A stretch of 64,000 bases of DNA from assembly GCF_051900535.1 (NCBI RefSeq), contig NZ_JBHZGI010000001.1, positions 1 to 64,000 on the forward strand, written 5' to 3'. This document shows positions 18,218 to 26,255 of the stretch, piece after piece. The notes under the pieces were generated by a model. The model worked only from the letters and a program-made list of their open reading frames with translations, ran no database searches and was not told where the DNA came from. The position numbers and the translations under genes were made by a program. This DNA comes from Frateuria_A sp051900535. GTDB taxonomy: Bacteria; Pseudomonadota; Gammaproteobacteria; Xanthomonadales; Rhodanobacteraceae. How positions within the stretch are numbered: position 1 is the first letter of the stretch; every line of letters begins with the position of its first letter.

Positions 18218-18817
18218 ATGCGCAAGCTCGTCTACGTCCTGCTGACCACCGCAATGGTCGCGCTCGTCGGTTGCGTAACGATCAACGTCTATTTCCCCGA
18301 AGCTGCCGCGCAAAAGGCGGCCGACCGCTTCATCGGCACGGTGATCGACCAGGGCAGCGCGCCGGCCCAGGACGCCAAGCCAGCCCCGCCTGCGCACGAG
18401 CCCGGCCAACCTTCGGCCATGCTGCTCGACCTGCTGGTGCCGGCCGCCTATGCCGCCGATACGCCCGATATCCGCGTGCAAACGCCGGCCACCGAAGCGA
18501 TCCGCGGCCGCATGCAGGCGCGCTTCCAGACCATTCTCCAGGGCTTGCTCGACTCGGGCGCGATCGGCTTCACGAAGGACGGTCTGGTGGCCGTGCACGA
18601 CGCCGGCAAGATCCCGCTCAGCAAGCGCGCGCAGGCCACCGCCGCGGTGGCCGACGAGAACGGCGACCGCAATGCGCTGTATCGCGAGATCGCCCGCGCC
18701 AACGGTCATCCCGAGTGGGAGTCGCGGATCCGCGCCACCTTCGCCAAGGGCTGGATCGAGCGCGCGCACGCCGGCTGGTATTATCAGGACGCTTCGGGCG
18801 CCTGGAAGCGCAAGTAA
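18218..18817 (+). CDS. YnbE-YdbL fusion lipoprotein (DUF1318)
   Basis: A 199-residue lipoprotein. The signal peptide ends MVALVGC, giving a lipidated Cys20. Immediately after it comes VTINVYFPEAAAQKAADRFI, which resembles the short strand-forming segment of YnbE. A proline-rich linker and a hydrophobic stretch (LLDLLVPAAYAAD, about 68-80) lead to a DUF1318/YdbL domain (about 85-199) with GLLDSGAIGFTKDGLVAV and IARANGHPEWE. In E. coli ynbE and ydbL are separate genes after ydbH; here one gene seems to hold both. It starts 24 bases after the ydbH-like stop with the ribosome site CAGGAG. Confidence 0.8.
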   Translation: MRKLVYVLLTTAMVALVGCVTINVYFPEAAAQKAADRFIGTVIDQGSAPAQDAKPAPPAHEPGQPSAMLLDLLVPAAYAADTPDIRVQTPATEAIRGRMQARFQTILQGLLDSGAIGFTKDGLVAVHDAGKIPLSKRAQATAAVADENGDRNALYREIARANGHPEWESRIRATFAKGWIERAHAGWYYQDASGAWKRK

Positions 18818-18891
18818 GCCGCGCCCGTCCTTCAAAGCTTTGACCGCTGCGCCCGGGTCGCCGATCCGGGCGCAGGCGTTTTGCGAGTGCC

Positions 18892-20205
18892 ATGAAAGAA
18901 TTCGAAGCCACCATTACCGACCTGGGCCATGACGGCCGGGGCGTCGCCCGCATCGACGGGAAGACCGTCTTCGTCAGCGGCGCGCTGCTGGGCGAACAGG
19001 TTCGCCTCGGGATCCGCAAGCGCCACCGAAACTTCGACGAGGCGGAGACCCTCGAGGTGCTGGAGCGCTCGCCGCATCGGGTCGAACCGCGTTGCGCGCA
19101 TTTCGGCCAGTGCGGCGGTTGCTCGCTGCAGCACCTGGACGCGCCGGCGCAGATCCAGGCCAAGCAGCGCGTGCTGTCGGACAACTTCGCGCGCATTGGC
19201 AAGGTCGAGCCCCGACGCTGGCTGGAGCCGCTGACCGACGCGCCCTGGGGTTATCGCCGCAAGGGGCGCCTGTCGGTGCGCGCTGTGGCCAAGAAGGGTC
19301 GCGTGCTGGTGGGTTTTCGCGAGGAGTCCAATCCACGCTTCGTGGCCGACATCAGCCACTGCGACGTCGTGCATCCGATGCTCGGCGGCCGGATCGGCCA
19401 GATCGCCGAGCTGATCGGCGGCATGGATGCGGCCAACGACATCCCGCAGATCGAATTCGCCGCGGGCGACGACACTGTGGCGCTGGTGTTCCGTCACCTG
19501 AAGCCGCTCAGTGAGCGCGATGCCCAGGCGCTGGTGGCGTTCGGCCAGGCGCATGGCTTTGCGATCTATCTGCAGCCCGGCGGCGTCAGCAGTGTCCACC
19601 CGCTTTGGCCCGAGCAGCCGCGCCTGGCCTTCCGGCTGCCGGCGGGCGAGGGCGTGGCCGATGTGGAACTGGAGTTCCAGCCGCTGGATTTCGTGCAGGT
19701 CAACGCCGGCATGAACCGGCGCATGCTGGCGCTCACGATGGAACTGCTCGATCCGCAGCCGACCGACCGCGTGCTCGACCTGTTCTGTGGCCTGGGCAAC
19801 TTCACGCTGCCGCTCGCACGGCGCGTGGCCGAGGTCGCCGGCGTGGAAGGCGAGCACGGGCTGGTCGAGCGTGCCGCCGCCAACGCCGCCCGCAACGACA
19901 TCGCCAACGCGCGGTTTCACGTCGCCAACCTGTTCGAGGACCAGCGCGGCAGCGCGTGGGCACGCGCCGGGTGGGACAAGATCCTGCTCGACCCGCCGCG
20001 CGCCGGCGCCGAGCACGTACTCGAGTACCTGCCGCGCAAGGGCACCGACCGCATCGTCTACGTCTCCTGCCACCCGGCCTCGCTTGCGCGCGACGCCGGT
20101 CTGCTCGTGCATCGTCACGGCTTCGACCTCACCGCGGCCGGCGTGATGGACATGTTCCCGCATACCGCGCACGTGGAATCCATCGCACTGTTCGAGCGCC
20201 GCTGA
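18892..20205 (+). CDS. rlmD: 23S rRNA (uracil(1939)-C(5))-methyltransferase RlmD
   Basis: A 437-residue enzyme that methylates U1939 of 23S rRNA using S-adenosylmethionine. An N-terminal TRAM domain (about 1-60) is followed by the iron-sulfur cysteine set CAHFGQCGGC with the fourth cysteine in SHCDVVHP. The methyltransferase domain has VLDLFCGLGNFTLPLA and the catalytic cysteine motif VYVSCHPASLARD. Length matches the family. It stands alone, with about 75 bases before it and a 150-base gap after it. Confidence 0.95.
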   Translation: MKEFEATITDLGHDGRGVARIDGKTVFVSGALLGEQVRLGIRKRHRNFDEAETLEVLERSPHRVEPRCAHFGQCGGCSLQHLDAPAQIQAKQRVLSDNFARIGKVEPRRWLEPLTDAPWGYRRKGRLSVRAVAKKGRVLVGFREESNPRFVADISHCDVVHPMLGGRIGQIAELIGGMDAANDIPQIEFAAGDDTVALVFRHLKPLSERDAQALVAFGQAHGFAIYLQPGGVSSVHPLWPEQPRLAFRLPAGEGVADVELEFQPLDFVQVNAGMNRRMLALTMELLDPQPTDRVLDLFCGLGNFTLPLARRVAEVAGVEGEHGLVERAAANAARNDIANARFHVANLFEDQRGSAWARAGWDKILLDPPRAGAEHVLEYLPRKGTDRIVYVSCHPASLARDAGLLVHRHGFDLTAAGVMDMFPHTAHVESIALFERR

Positions 20206-20354
20206 GCCTTCCGCACCCTCCGCAGGGTCATGTGCGGGCGATGACCTTGCTGTACGCGTCGCCCACGAGTGGCTCCTGCGAACGGCAGTGTGTGTCGACA
20301 TAACCTCGCACCGGCCGCGCTATCCTTCCCGTTCCCTTTTGCCGATCTTTCGTC

Positions 20355-20900
20355 ATGGCCGTCGAAATCGAACGCAAGTTCCTGCTCGCAAGCGATGCGT
20401 GGCGCCACGCGATCGTGCATAGCGAACGGATCGCCCAGGGCTACCTGATTGGCGCGCAGGCGCTGCACGATGGTCACGCGCGCGCCTCGGTGCGCGTGCG
20501 TCGCGCGGGCGAGCGGGCGTGGTTGAACATCAAGAGCGCCACGCTCGGCATCGAGCGCGCGGAGTTCGAGTACCCGATACCGCTGCAGGATGCCGAGGCC
20601 ATGCTGACCTCGCTTTGCGACGGCCTGCTGGAGAAGGTTCGCCACCACGTCGAGGTCGACGGCACGCTGTTCGAAATCGACGAGTTCCTCGGCGACAACA
20701 CTGGGCTCGTGGTTGCCGAGGTCGAGTTACCCGCCGCCGACGCAGCGTTCCCGCGCCCAGCCTGGCTGGGTCGCGAAGTGAGCGCGCTCGGCCGCTACTA
20801 CAACGTCAACCTGATCGCGCATCCGTTCGCCCGCTGGTCGGACGCCGAGCGCATCGCCGCCGACGGCGCGGAAGCCGCAGGAGAGCGGGCATGCTGCTGA
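20355..20900 (+). CDS. CYTH domain protein (putative inorganic triphosphatase)
   Basis: A 181-residue protein with the CYTH signature EIERKFLL at residues 4-11, followed by alternating charged strands (RVRRAGERAWLNIKS, EFEYPI, KVRHHVEVDG) that form the metal- and triphosphate-binding tunnel. Conserved acidic strands (FEIDEFLG, GLVVAEVEL) are present. Small bacterial CYTH proteins usually hydrolyse tripolyphosphate; the physiological substrate here is unknown. The stop overlaps the nagZ start by 10 bases, so the two are likely co-translated. Confidence 0.85.
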   Translation: MAVEIERKFLLASDAWRHAIVHSERIAQGYLIGAQALHDGHARASVRVRRAGERAWLNIKSATLGIERAEFEYPIPLQDAEAMLTSLCDGLLEKVRHHVEVDGTLFEIDEFLGDNTGLVVAEVELPAADAAFPRPAWLGREVSALGRYYNVNLIAHPFARWSDAERIAADGAEAAGERACC

Positions 20901-21907
20901 TCGGCCTCGCCGGACTGGAAATCGAACCGCGCGAGCGCGACTGGCTCGTCGCGCCCGGCGTGGCCGGGGTGATTCTATTTGCGCGAAACTACGCCAATCG
21001 CGCGCAGCTGATGGCGCTGGCCGAATCCATCCGCGAGATCGGCGGAGAGCACCTGCTGATCGCGGTCGACCAGGAAGGCGGTCCGGTGCAGCGATTCCGC
21101 GAGGGATTCACGCGCCTGCCGGCCCTGTCGAAAATCGGCGCGACGTACGAGCGCGACCCTGAAAACGCCGTCCGCCTGGCCGAGGAACATGCCTGGGTAA
21201 TGTCCAGCGAGCTGCGCGCCTGCGGCGTGGATTTCAGCTTCGCGCCGGTGGTGGACCTGGCCCGCGGCAACACCGCGATCGGCCCGCGCGCCTTCCACGA
21301 CGACCCGGGCATCGCCGGCGAGCTGGCGCAGGGCTACGTGCGCGGCATGCACCTGGGTGGTATGGCGGCGGTGCTCAAGCATTTTCCCGGCCATGGTTCG
21401 GTCGCGGCCGATACGCACAAGGCGCAGGCGATCGACCCGCGCCCGCTGGAAGCCATCCGCGACGCCGACCTGCGTCCGTTCGTCGAAGCCATCGAGGCGC
21501 ATGCCGAGGCGGTCATGATGGCGCACGTGATCTATCCGGCCGTCGACGAACGTCCGGCCGGCTTCTCACCGGTGTGGATCGAGGACATCCTGCGGGACGA
21601 GCTGGGCTTCGCCGGCATTGTCATCAGCGACGACATCAGCATGGCCGCGGCGGGCGCCGCCGGCGGCGTGGGCGCGCGGGTCAGGGCGCACCTGGCTGCC
21701 GGGTGCGACCTGGTGCTGGCGTGCTTTCCGGAGGTCGTGGACGAGGCGATCGCCGCGCTGCCACCGCCATCCGACGACGCCCTCGAGCGCCTCGCGCCGC
21801 TGCGTGGCGCCATTGGCGCGACCTGGGCGGGCCTGTTGGACAACCCGCAACGCGACCGTTTCATCGCGCGGATCACCGCGCTGGACGAACCTGAAGGAAA
21901 CGCATGA
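20891..21907 (+). CDS. nagZ: Beta-N-acetylhexosaminidase NagZ
   Basis: A 338-residue glycoside hydrolase family 3 enzyme of cytoplasmic peptidoglycan recycling; it removes N-acetylglucosamine from anhydro-muropeptides. It begins MLLIGLAGLEIEPRERDWL and has VDQEGGPVQRFREGF, the mobile-loop motif KHFPGHGSVAADTH with the acid/base histidine, and the nucleophile aspartate in VISDDISMAA. The ATG at 20891 overlaps the CYTH gene; longer in-frame starts would run deep into that gene. A 4-base ATGA overlap couples it to the next gene. Confidence 0.94.
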   Translation: MLLIGLAGLEIEPRERDWLVAPGVAGVILFARNYANRAQLMALAESIREIGGEHLLIAVDQEGGPVQRFREGFTRLPALSKIGATYERDPENAVRLAEEHAWVMSSELRACGVDFSFAPVVDLARGNTAIGPRAFHDDPGIAGELAQGYVRGMHLGGMAAVLKHFPGHGSVAADTHKAQAIDPRPLEAIRDADLRPFVEAIEAHAEAVMMAHVIYPAVDERPAGFSPVWIEDILRDELGFAGIVISDDISMAAAGAAGGVGARVRAHLAAGCDLVLACFPEVVDEAIAALPPPSDDALERLAPLRGAIGATWAGLLDNPQRDRFIARITALDEPEGNA

Positions 21908-22458
21908 CCACTCCGCTTCCCCCGCTGGCGCAGGCGCTCGCCAATGCCGACGTGCTGTTCGAGCGCGAAGAACTGGAAACCGTGATCGCCGATCTTGGCC
22001 GGCGTATCGATGCCTCGCTCGATGGCGAGCGGGCGGTGTTCCTGACCGTGATGAACGGTGCGCTGATGTTCGCCGGCCAGCTGGCGCTGTCGATCCGCAC
22101 CGACCTTGAGTTCGACTATGTCCATGCCACCCGCTACCGCGGCGCCACCGCCGGGCGCGACCTGTGCTGGCTGCGCGAGCCGCAGGCGGCGCTGGCCGGC
22201 CGCACCGTACTACTGGTCGACGACATCCTGGACGAGGGCCACACGCTCAAGGCCGTGCGCGACGATTGCATGAAGCGCGGTGCGAAGCGCGTGCTGATCG
22301 CCAGCCTCTGCCGCAAGCTGCACGACCGCTGCGTGGAAGGCATCGCCTCGGACTTCAATGGCGTGGAACTGCCGGACCGTTACGTGTTCGGCTACGGCAT
22401 GGACTACTACGAGCAGGGCCGCAACCTGCCGGCCATCTATGCACTGAGGGGCGAATGA
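21904..22458 (+). CDS. Hypoxanthine-guanine phosphoribosyltransferase
   Basis: A 184-residue type I phosphoribosyltransferase. The PRPP-binding motif is VLLVDDILDEGHTL and the substrate loop is VFLTVMNGALMFAGQL. The C-terminal YVFGYGMDYYEQGRNLPAIYAL is typical of HPRT. It converts hypoxanthine or guanine and PRPP to IMP or GMP. It is joined by ATGA overlaps to nagZ before it and to a purine-nucleoside-type phosphorylase after it, which would supply hypoxanthine. Whether it prefers hypoxanthine (hpt) or guanine cannot be told by eye. Confidence 0.9.
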   Translation: MTTPLPPLAQALANADVLFEREELETVIADLGRRIDASLDGERAVFLTVMNGALMFAGQLALSIRTDLEFDYVHATRYRGATAGRDLCWLREPQAALAGRTVLLVDDILDEGHTLKAVRDDCMKRGAKRVLIASLCRKLHDRCVEGIASDFNGVELPDRYVFGYGMDYYEQGRNLPAIYALRGE

Positions 22459-23222
22459 GCCCGGGAACGACCATGACCGAACCGACCATCGACCTGGCCG
22501 TTATCGGCGGCAGCGGCCTGTACCAGTTCCCCGGCCTGGAAAACATCAGCCGGCGCACGACCGAAACCCCCTACGGCCCGGCCTCGGGCGAGGTGGTGCT
22601 TGGCGACTTCGCCGGCAAGCGGCTGGCCTTCCTGGCGCGCCATGGCGAAAGCCACACGCTGGCGCCGCACCGGGTCAATTACCGCGCCAACCTGTGGGCG
22701 CTGCATGCGCTGGGGGCCCGGCGGGTGATCGGCGTCAACGCAGTCGGCGGCATCCGCGCCGACATGGGCCCGCGTGTGCTGGTGGTACCCGACCAGTTGG
22801 TCGATTACACGCACGGCCGCGTCACCAGCTTCTGTGACGTCGAGGGCAGCGAGGTCAGGCACATCGACTTCAGCGAGCCCTATACCGCCTCGCTGCGGCA
22901 GGAGCTGCTGGCCGCGGCGGGCAGGGCGGGCATCGCCGTGATCGACGGCGGCTGCTATGGCGCCACCCAGGGCCCGCGGCTGGAAACCCGTGCCGAAATC
23001 GCACGCATGAAACGCGACGGCTGCGACCTGGTTGGCATGACCGGCATGCCCGAAGCGGCCCTGGCGCGCGAACTGGAGCTCGAATACGCCTGCCTGGCGC
23101 TGGTGGCCAATTTTGCCGCCGGCTGCGGTGACGAGGCGGAAATCAGCATCGAAGAGATCTTTGCCCACCTGGCCGCGGCCACGGCGCAGGTTCCGGTGTT
23201 GCTGAAGGCAATGCTGTCCTAA
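22455..23222 (+). CDS. S-methyl-5'-thioinosine/methylthioadenosine phosphorylase family protein
   Basis: A 255-residue nucleoside phosphorylase of the MTAP family. It has AVIGGSGLYQFPGL, the phosphate loop ARHGESHTLAPHRVNYRANLWAL, GGCYGATQGPRLETRAEI and the substrate motif VGMTGMPEAALARELEL. The Pseudomonas relative PA3004 acts on methylthioinosine, releasing hypoxanthine and methylthioribose-1-phosphate. The preceding gene, overlapped by ATGA, can salvage that hypoxanthine, so the pair makes a short salvage route. The start is the ATG at 22455; a second in-frame ATG lies at 22473. Confidence 0.86.
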   Translation: MSPGTTMTEPTIDLAVIGGSGLYQFPGLENISRRTTETPYGPASGEVVLGDFAGKRLAFLARHGESHTLAPHRVNYRANLWALHALGARRVIGVNAVGGIRADMGPRVLVVPDQLVDYTHGRVTSFCDVEGSEVRHIDFSEPYTASLRQELLAAAGRAGIAVIDGGCYGATQGPRLETRAEIARMKRDGCDLVGMTGMPEAALARELELEYACLALVANFAAGCGDEAEISIEEIFAHLAAATAQVPVLLKAMLS

Positions 23223-23324
23223 TCAGCTATTTTCAGCGGGGTTTTGTGAGCAGTGCGGCCATGGATGGTCGCTATTGGTGCTGCCGGGCGCGAACCGGTG
23301 ACATTACTGCGATCCGCGAGATTG

Positions 23325-23344
23325 TGCGCTCATGGATGAGCGCA
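23325..23344. promoter_or_regulatory. Perfect palindrome upstream of the cold-shock gene
   Basis: TGCGCTCA (23325-23332) and TGAGCGCA (23337-23344) form 8-bp perfect arms around TGGA. An A-run follows on the plus strand, so it does not read as a terminator in either direction. It sits about 20 bases upstream of the putative -35 element of the cold-shock gene and could be an operator. Confidence 0.4.
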
Positions 23345-23362
23345 AAAAATTAATCCGACATA

Positions 23363-23392
23363 TTGCGCTTTACCGGTAAACATGCTGATACT
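23363..23392 (+). promoter_or_regulatory. Putative sigma-70 promoter for the cold-shock gene
   Basis: TTGCGC at 23363-23368 and GATACT at 23387-23392 are separated by 18 bases. This would give a leader of roughly 80 bases before the start codon at 23482, consistent with the long structured leaders of cspA-type mRNAs. The match is moderate, and other boxes are possible in the 259-base gap. Confidence 0.4.
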
Positions 23393-23481
23393 TTTGCCCG
23401 TGCCAGGGGCGGCCGACCAGGGGAAATGGCGGTCAGGCTCCAAAGCCCTGGTGCATCCAGTCCTAGTCAGAGGTTCACGCA

Positions 23482-23688
23482 ATGCGTTTCGGTACGGTCA
23501 AGTGGTTTAACGACGCCAAGGGTTTCGGCTTCATCGCACCCGAGGACGGTGGGGAGGACGTGTTCGTCCATTTCTCGGCCATCAACTCCAAGGGCTTTCG
23601 TAGCCTGCAGGAAGGTCAGCGCGTGAAGTTCGAAGTCACCACGGGTCCGAAAGGCGCCCAGGCTTCGGGCGTGGAAATCGCAGCCTGA
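23482..23688 (+). CDS. Cold-shock protein, CspA family
   Basis: A 68-residue single cold-shock domain. Both RNA-binding motifs are present: KGFGFI (RNP1) and VFVHF (RNP2). It starts MRFGTVKWFNDAKGFG. Such proteins bind single-stranded RNA or DNA and melt mRNA structure. The gene is isolated: a 259-base gap with a putative promoter and a palindrome precedes it, and a strong bidirectional terminator follows. Cold induction cannot be read from sequence. Confidence 0.93.
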   Translation: MRFGTVKWFNDAKGFGFIAPEDGGEDVFVHFSAINSKGFRSLQEGQRVKFEVTTGPKGAQASGVEIAA

Positions 23689-23715
23689 TCCGCGCTTAGC
23701 GCATCATGATGAAAG

Positions 23716-23745
23716 AAAAGCCCCATGCTCGCGCATGGGGCTTTT
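23716..23745. terminator. Bidirectional rho-independent terminator
   Basis: A 13-bp perfect stem with arms AAAAGCCCCATGC (23716-23728) and GCATGGGGCTTTT (23733-23745) around a TCGC loop is followed by further T residues. Because the left arm starts with an A-run, it works in both orientations and serves the cold-shock gene on the plus strand and trxB on the minus strand. Confidence 0.92.
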
Positions 23746-23798
23746 TTTCTGCCTGATGCAGAGGCCCGCAGTGGCCTCCACGCGAGCCGGAGCCCGGA

Positions 23799-24761
23799 TC
23801 AGCCGAGCATGTGCTGCTGGTCCAGCCAGCGCTCGGCATCCAGCGCGGCCATGCAGCCGAAACCGGCCGACGTGATCGCCTGGCGGTAGACGTGGTCGGC
23901 CACGTCGCCGGCCGCGAATACGCCCGGCACGGAGGTCAGCGTGGCCATGCCGCTGGTCCCGCTGCGGATCTTGATATAGCCATCGTGCATTTCCAGCTGG
24001 CCTTCGAAAATGCCGGTATTGGGCGTATGGCCGATGGCGACGAAGAAACCGGTGGCCTCGATATCGCGGGTGGCGCCGGAATTGACGTCCTTCACGCGCA
24101 CGCCGGTCACGCCGGACTGGTCACCCAGCACTTCGTCGATGGTGCTGTTCCAGACCAGCTCGATCTTGCCGGCAGCGGCCTTCTCGAACAGCTTGTCCTG
24201 CATGATCTTTTCAGCGCGCAGCTTGTCGCGGCGATGCACCAGGGTGACCTTGCGCGCGATGTTGGCCAGGTACAGCGCCTCCTCCACGGCAGTGTTGCCG
24301 CCGCCGACCACCACCACATCCTGCTCGCGGAAGAAGAAGCCGTCGCAGGTGGCGCAGGCGGACACGCCGCGGCCCTTGAACTTCTCCTCGCTGGCAATGC
24401 CCAGGTACTTGGCGGTGGCGCCCGTGGCAATGATCAGCGCGTCGGCGGTGTATTCGCCGGAATCGCCCTTCAGGCGGAACGGGCGCTGGTTGAGGTCCAC
24501 CACGTGGATGTGGTCGAAGATCATTTCCGTGTGGAAGCGTTCGGCGTGCTCGGCCATGCGCTGCATCAGCGCCGGGCCCTGCAGGCCCTCCACGTCACCC
24601 GGCCAGTTGTCCACTTCCGTGGTGGTCATCAGCTGGCCACCCTGCTGCAGGCCGGTGATCAGCGTCGGCTTGAGGTTGGCGCGCGCGGCGTACACCGCAG
24701 CGGTGTAGCCGGCGGGGCCCGAGCCGAGGATCAGCAGGCGGCTGTGCTTGGGGGTGGTCAT
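23799..24761 (-). CDS. trxB: Thioredoxin-disulfide reductase
   Basis: A 320-residue flavoprotein that reduces thioredoxin with NADPH. The FAD-binding motif LILGSGPAGYTAAVYAARA starts near residue 9. The redox-active pair is in CATCDGFFF (about residues 137-145), and the NADPH-binding motif is VVVGGGNTAVEEAL. The C-terminal FAD motif VFAAGDVADHVYRQAITSAG is intact. The ribosome site AAGGA is 8 bases before the ATG. It is divergent from ald across a 204-base gap and ends at the bidirectional terminator. Confidence 0.96.
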   Translation of the reverse strand: MTTPKHSRLLILGSGPAGYTAAVYAARANLKPTLITGLQQGGQLMTTTEVDNWPGDVEGLQGPALMQRMAEHAERFHTEMIFDHIHVVDLNQRPFRLKGDSGEYTADALIIATGATAKYLGIASEEKFKGRGVSACATCDGFFFREQDVVVVGGGNTAVEEALYLANIARKVTLVHRRDKLRAEKIMQDKLFEKAAAGKIELVWNSTIDEVLGDQSGVTGVRVKDVNSGATRDIEATGFFVAIGHTPNTGIFEGQLEMHDGYIKIRSGTSGMATLTSVPGVFAAGDVADHVYRQAITSAGFGCMAALDAERWLDQQHMLG

Positions 24762-24965
24762 CGTTATAATCCTTGGGTTTGCTGGCGGCTTTGATCGTTA
24801 TTTGCCCTGCGCCGGGCGCGACATGGATGCTGCCGCGCCGAAAGCCGGCGCTTGGAACCCGCAAGGATGGGGAAGGGCGACGGGCGATTCAAGGCTTTCC
24901 GCTTTCCGGTTTCCCACCCGTCGACGCGTTTGCGCCGGCCCAACCCCACAGGATTGCTAACTGCC

Positions 24966-26030
24966 ATGCGTATCGGTATTCCTTCCGAAACCAAGACCCT
25001 CGAAGGGCGTGTCGCCCTCGTCCCCGCTGCTGCCGCCGACCTGGTCCGCCGCGGCCATGAGGTGTTCATCCAGGCTGGCGCCGGCGAGAAGAGCGGCTTC
25101 TCCGACGAGGCCTACACCAAGGAAGGCATCACCGTCGTTCCCGACGCCGCAGCGCTGTACGAGAAGGGCGAGCTGATCGTCAAGGTCAAGGAGCCGATCG
25201 CCGGCGACCTGGCCCTGCTCAAGAAGCATCACTTGCTGTTCTGCTATCTGCATCTGGCGGCCGAGCCGGCGCTGACCAAGTCGCTGCTCGATATCGGCCT
25301 GACCGGCGTGGCGTTCGAGTCGGTGGAAGAGAACGGCGGCCTGCCGCTGCTGCTGCCGATGTCGGTGATCGCCGGCCGGATTGCCACCCAGATCGGCACC
25401 ACGCTGCTGCACCGTCCGCAGGGTGGCAAGGGCAAGCTGCTGGGCGGCATGGCTTCCACCCCGCGCGGCAAGGTCGTCGTGCTGGGCGCCGGCGCTGCCG
25501 GTGGCAACGCTGCAGCCCTGGCCGCGGCCGCCGGCGCCAACGTGGTGGTGTTCGACAAGCGCCAGGACCGCCTCGCCGAGATGATGGCGATGGGTCCGAA
25601 CGTGACCGCGCTGTACGCCTACGAGTCGTCGGTGGCTCAGGAAGTGCGCGACGCCGACCTGGTCGTCGGCGCTGTGCTGATCCCCAGCGCCAAGGCCCCG
25701 CGCGTGGTCACCGAAGACATGGTCAAGACCATGGAGAAGGGCTCGGTGCTGGTCGACATCTCGATCGACCAGGGCGGCTGCTTCGAGACCTCCAAGCCGA
25801 CCACCTGGAAGGAGCCGACCTATGACGTGCACGGCGTGACGCACTTCTGCGTGACCAACATGCCGGGCGCCGTGCCGCAGACCTCGTCGGTGGCGATTTC
25901 CGCCGCCATCCTGCCGTATGTGCAGCGCCTGGCGGCCGGCAACCAGTGGCGCGAGCATGCGCCGTTGGCCGGTGGCATCAACGTCGATGGCGGCAAGCTG
26001 GTGCATCCGGCGTTGCAGGGCATGGTCTGA
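24966..26030 (+). CDS. ald: Alanine dehydrogenase
   Basis: A 354-residue NAD-dependent enzyme interconverting L-alanine and pyruvate plus ammonia. It starts MRIGIPSETKTLEGRVAL at 24966, the expected family N-terminus. The substrate-side lysine lies in LIVKVKEP, the NAD-binding Rossmann motif is VVLGAGAAGGNAAALAAAAGA, and HFCVTNMPGAVPQTSS closes the cleft. An in-frame upstream start exists but would add 38 unconserved residues. The length is slightly shorter than the common 370. The gene is transcribed away from trxB. Confidence 0.93.
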   Translation: MRIGIPSETKTLEGRVALVPAAAADLVRRGHEVFIQAGAGEKSGFSDEAYTKEGITVVPDAAALYEKGELIVKVKEPIAGDLALLKKHHLLFCYLHLAAEPALTKSLLDIGLTGVAFESVEENGGLPLLLPMSVIAGRIATQIGTTLLHRPQGGKGKLLGGMASTPRGKVVVLGAGAAGGNAAALAAAAGANVVVFDKRQDRLAEMMAMGPNVTALYAYESSVAQEVRDADLVVGAVLIPSAKAPRVVTEDMVKTMEKGSVLVDISIDQGGCFETSKPTTWKEPTYDVHGVTHFCVTNMPGAVPQTSSVAISAAILPYVQRLAAGNQWREHAPLAGGINVDGGKLVHPALQGMV

Positions 26031-26040
26031 ACCTTGACGC

Positions 26041-26160
26041 CTGGCGCCTCTCCCTCCCGGGAGAGGGTGCCGACTGGCGGGTGAGGGACGGGCGGAGCGC
26101 GGCATTTGCGCTCTGCCCGTACCCTAGCCACCAGCCCCTCTTCCAGCGGGAGATGGGTGC
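26041..26160. repeat. Intergenic repeat-like block with CCTCTCCC/GGGAGAGG hairpin
   Basis: After ald there is a stem CCTCTCCC (26047-26054) and GGGAGAGG (26059-26066), followed by GGGTGAGGGACGGGCG and later CCCCTCTTCCAGCGGGAG. This layout, a short CTCTCCC hairpin followed by GGTGAGGG, is a widespread intergenic element in xanthomonads and pseudomonads. A degraded relative, CCTCCTCCGTCCGGGGAG followed by GGGGTGAGGGG, lies at 28636-28671. They may act as transcription barriers between units. Confidence 0.5.
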
Positions 26161-26255
26161 TTCCGGACACCTGCGCCTTTCCAGAAAAATCAAGCTACTA
26201 CCCCCTCCGCGCCCTGTGTAGACTTGGGGCGAAATCTCGAGGGGAATCCACTCTG

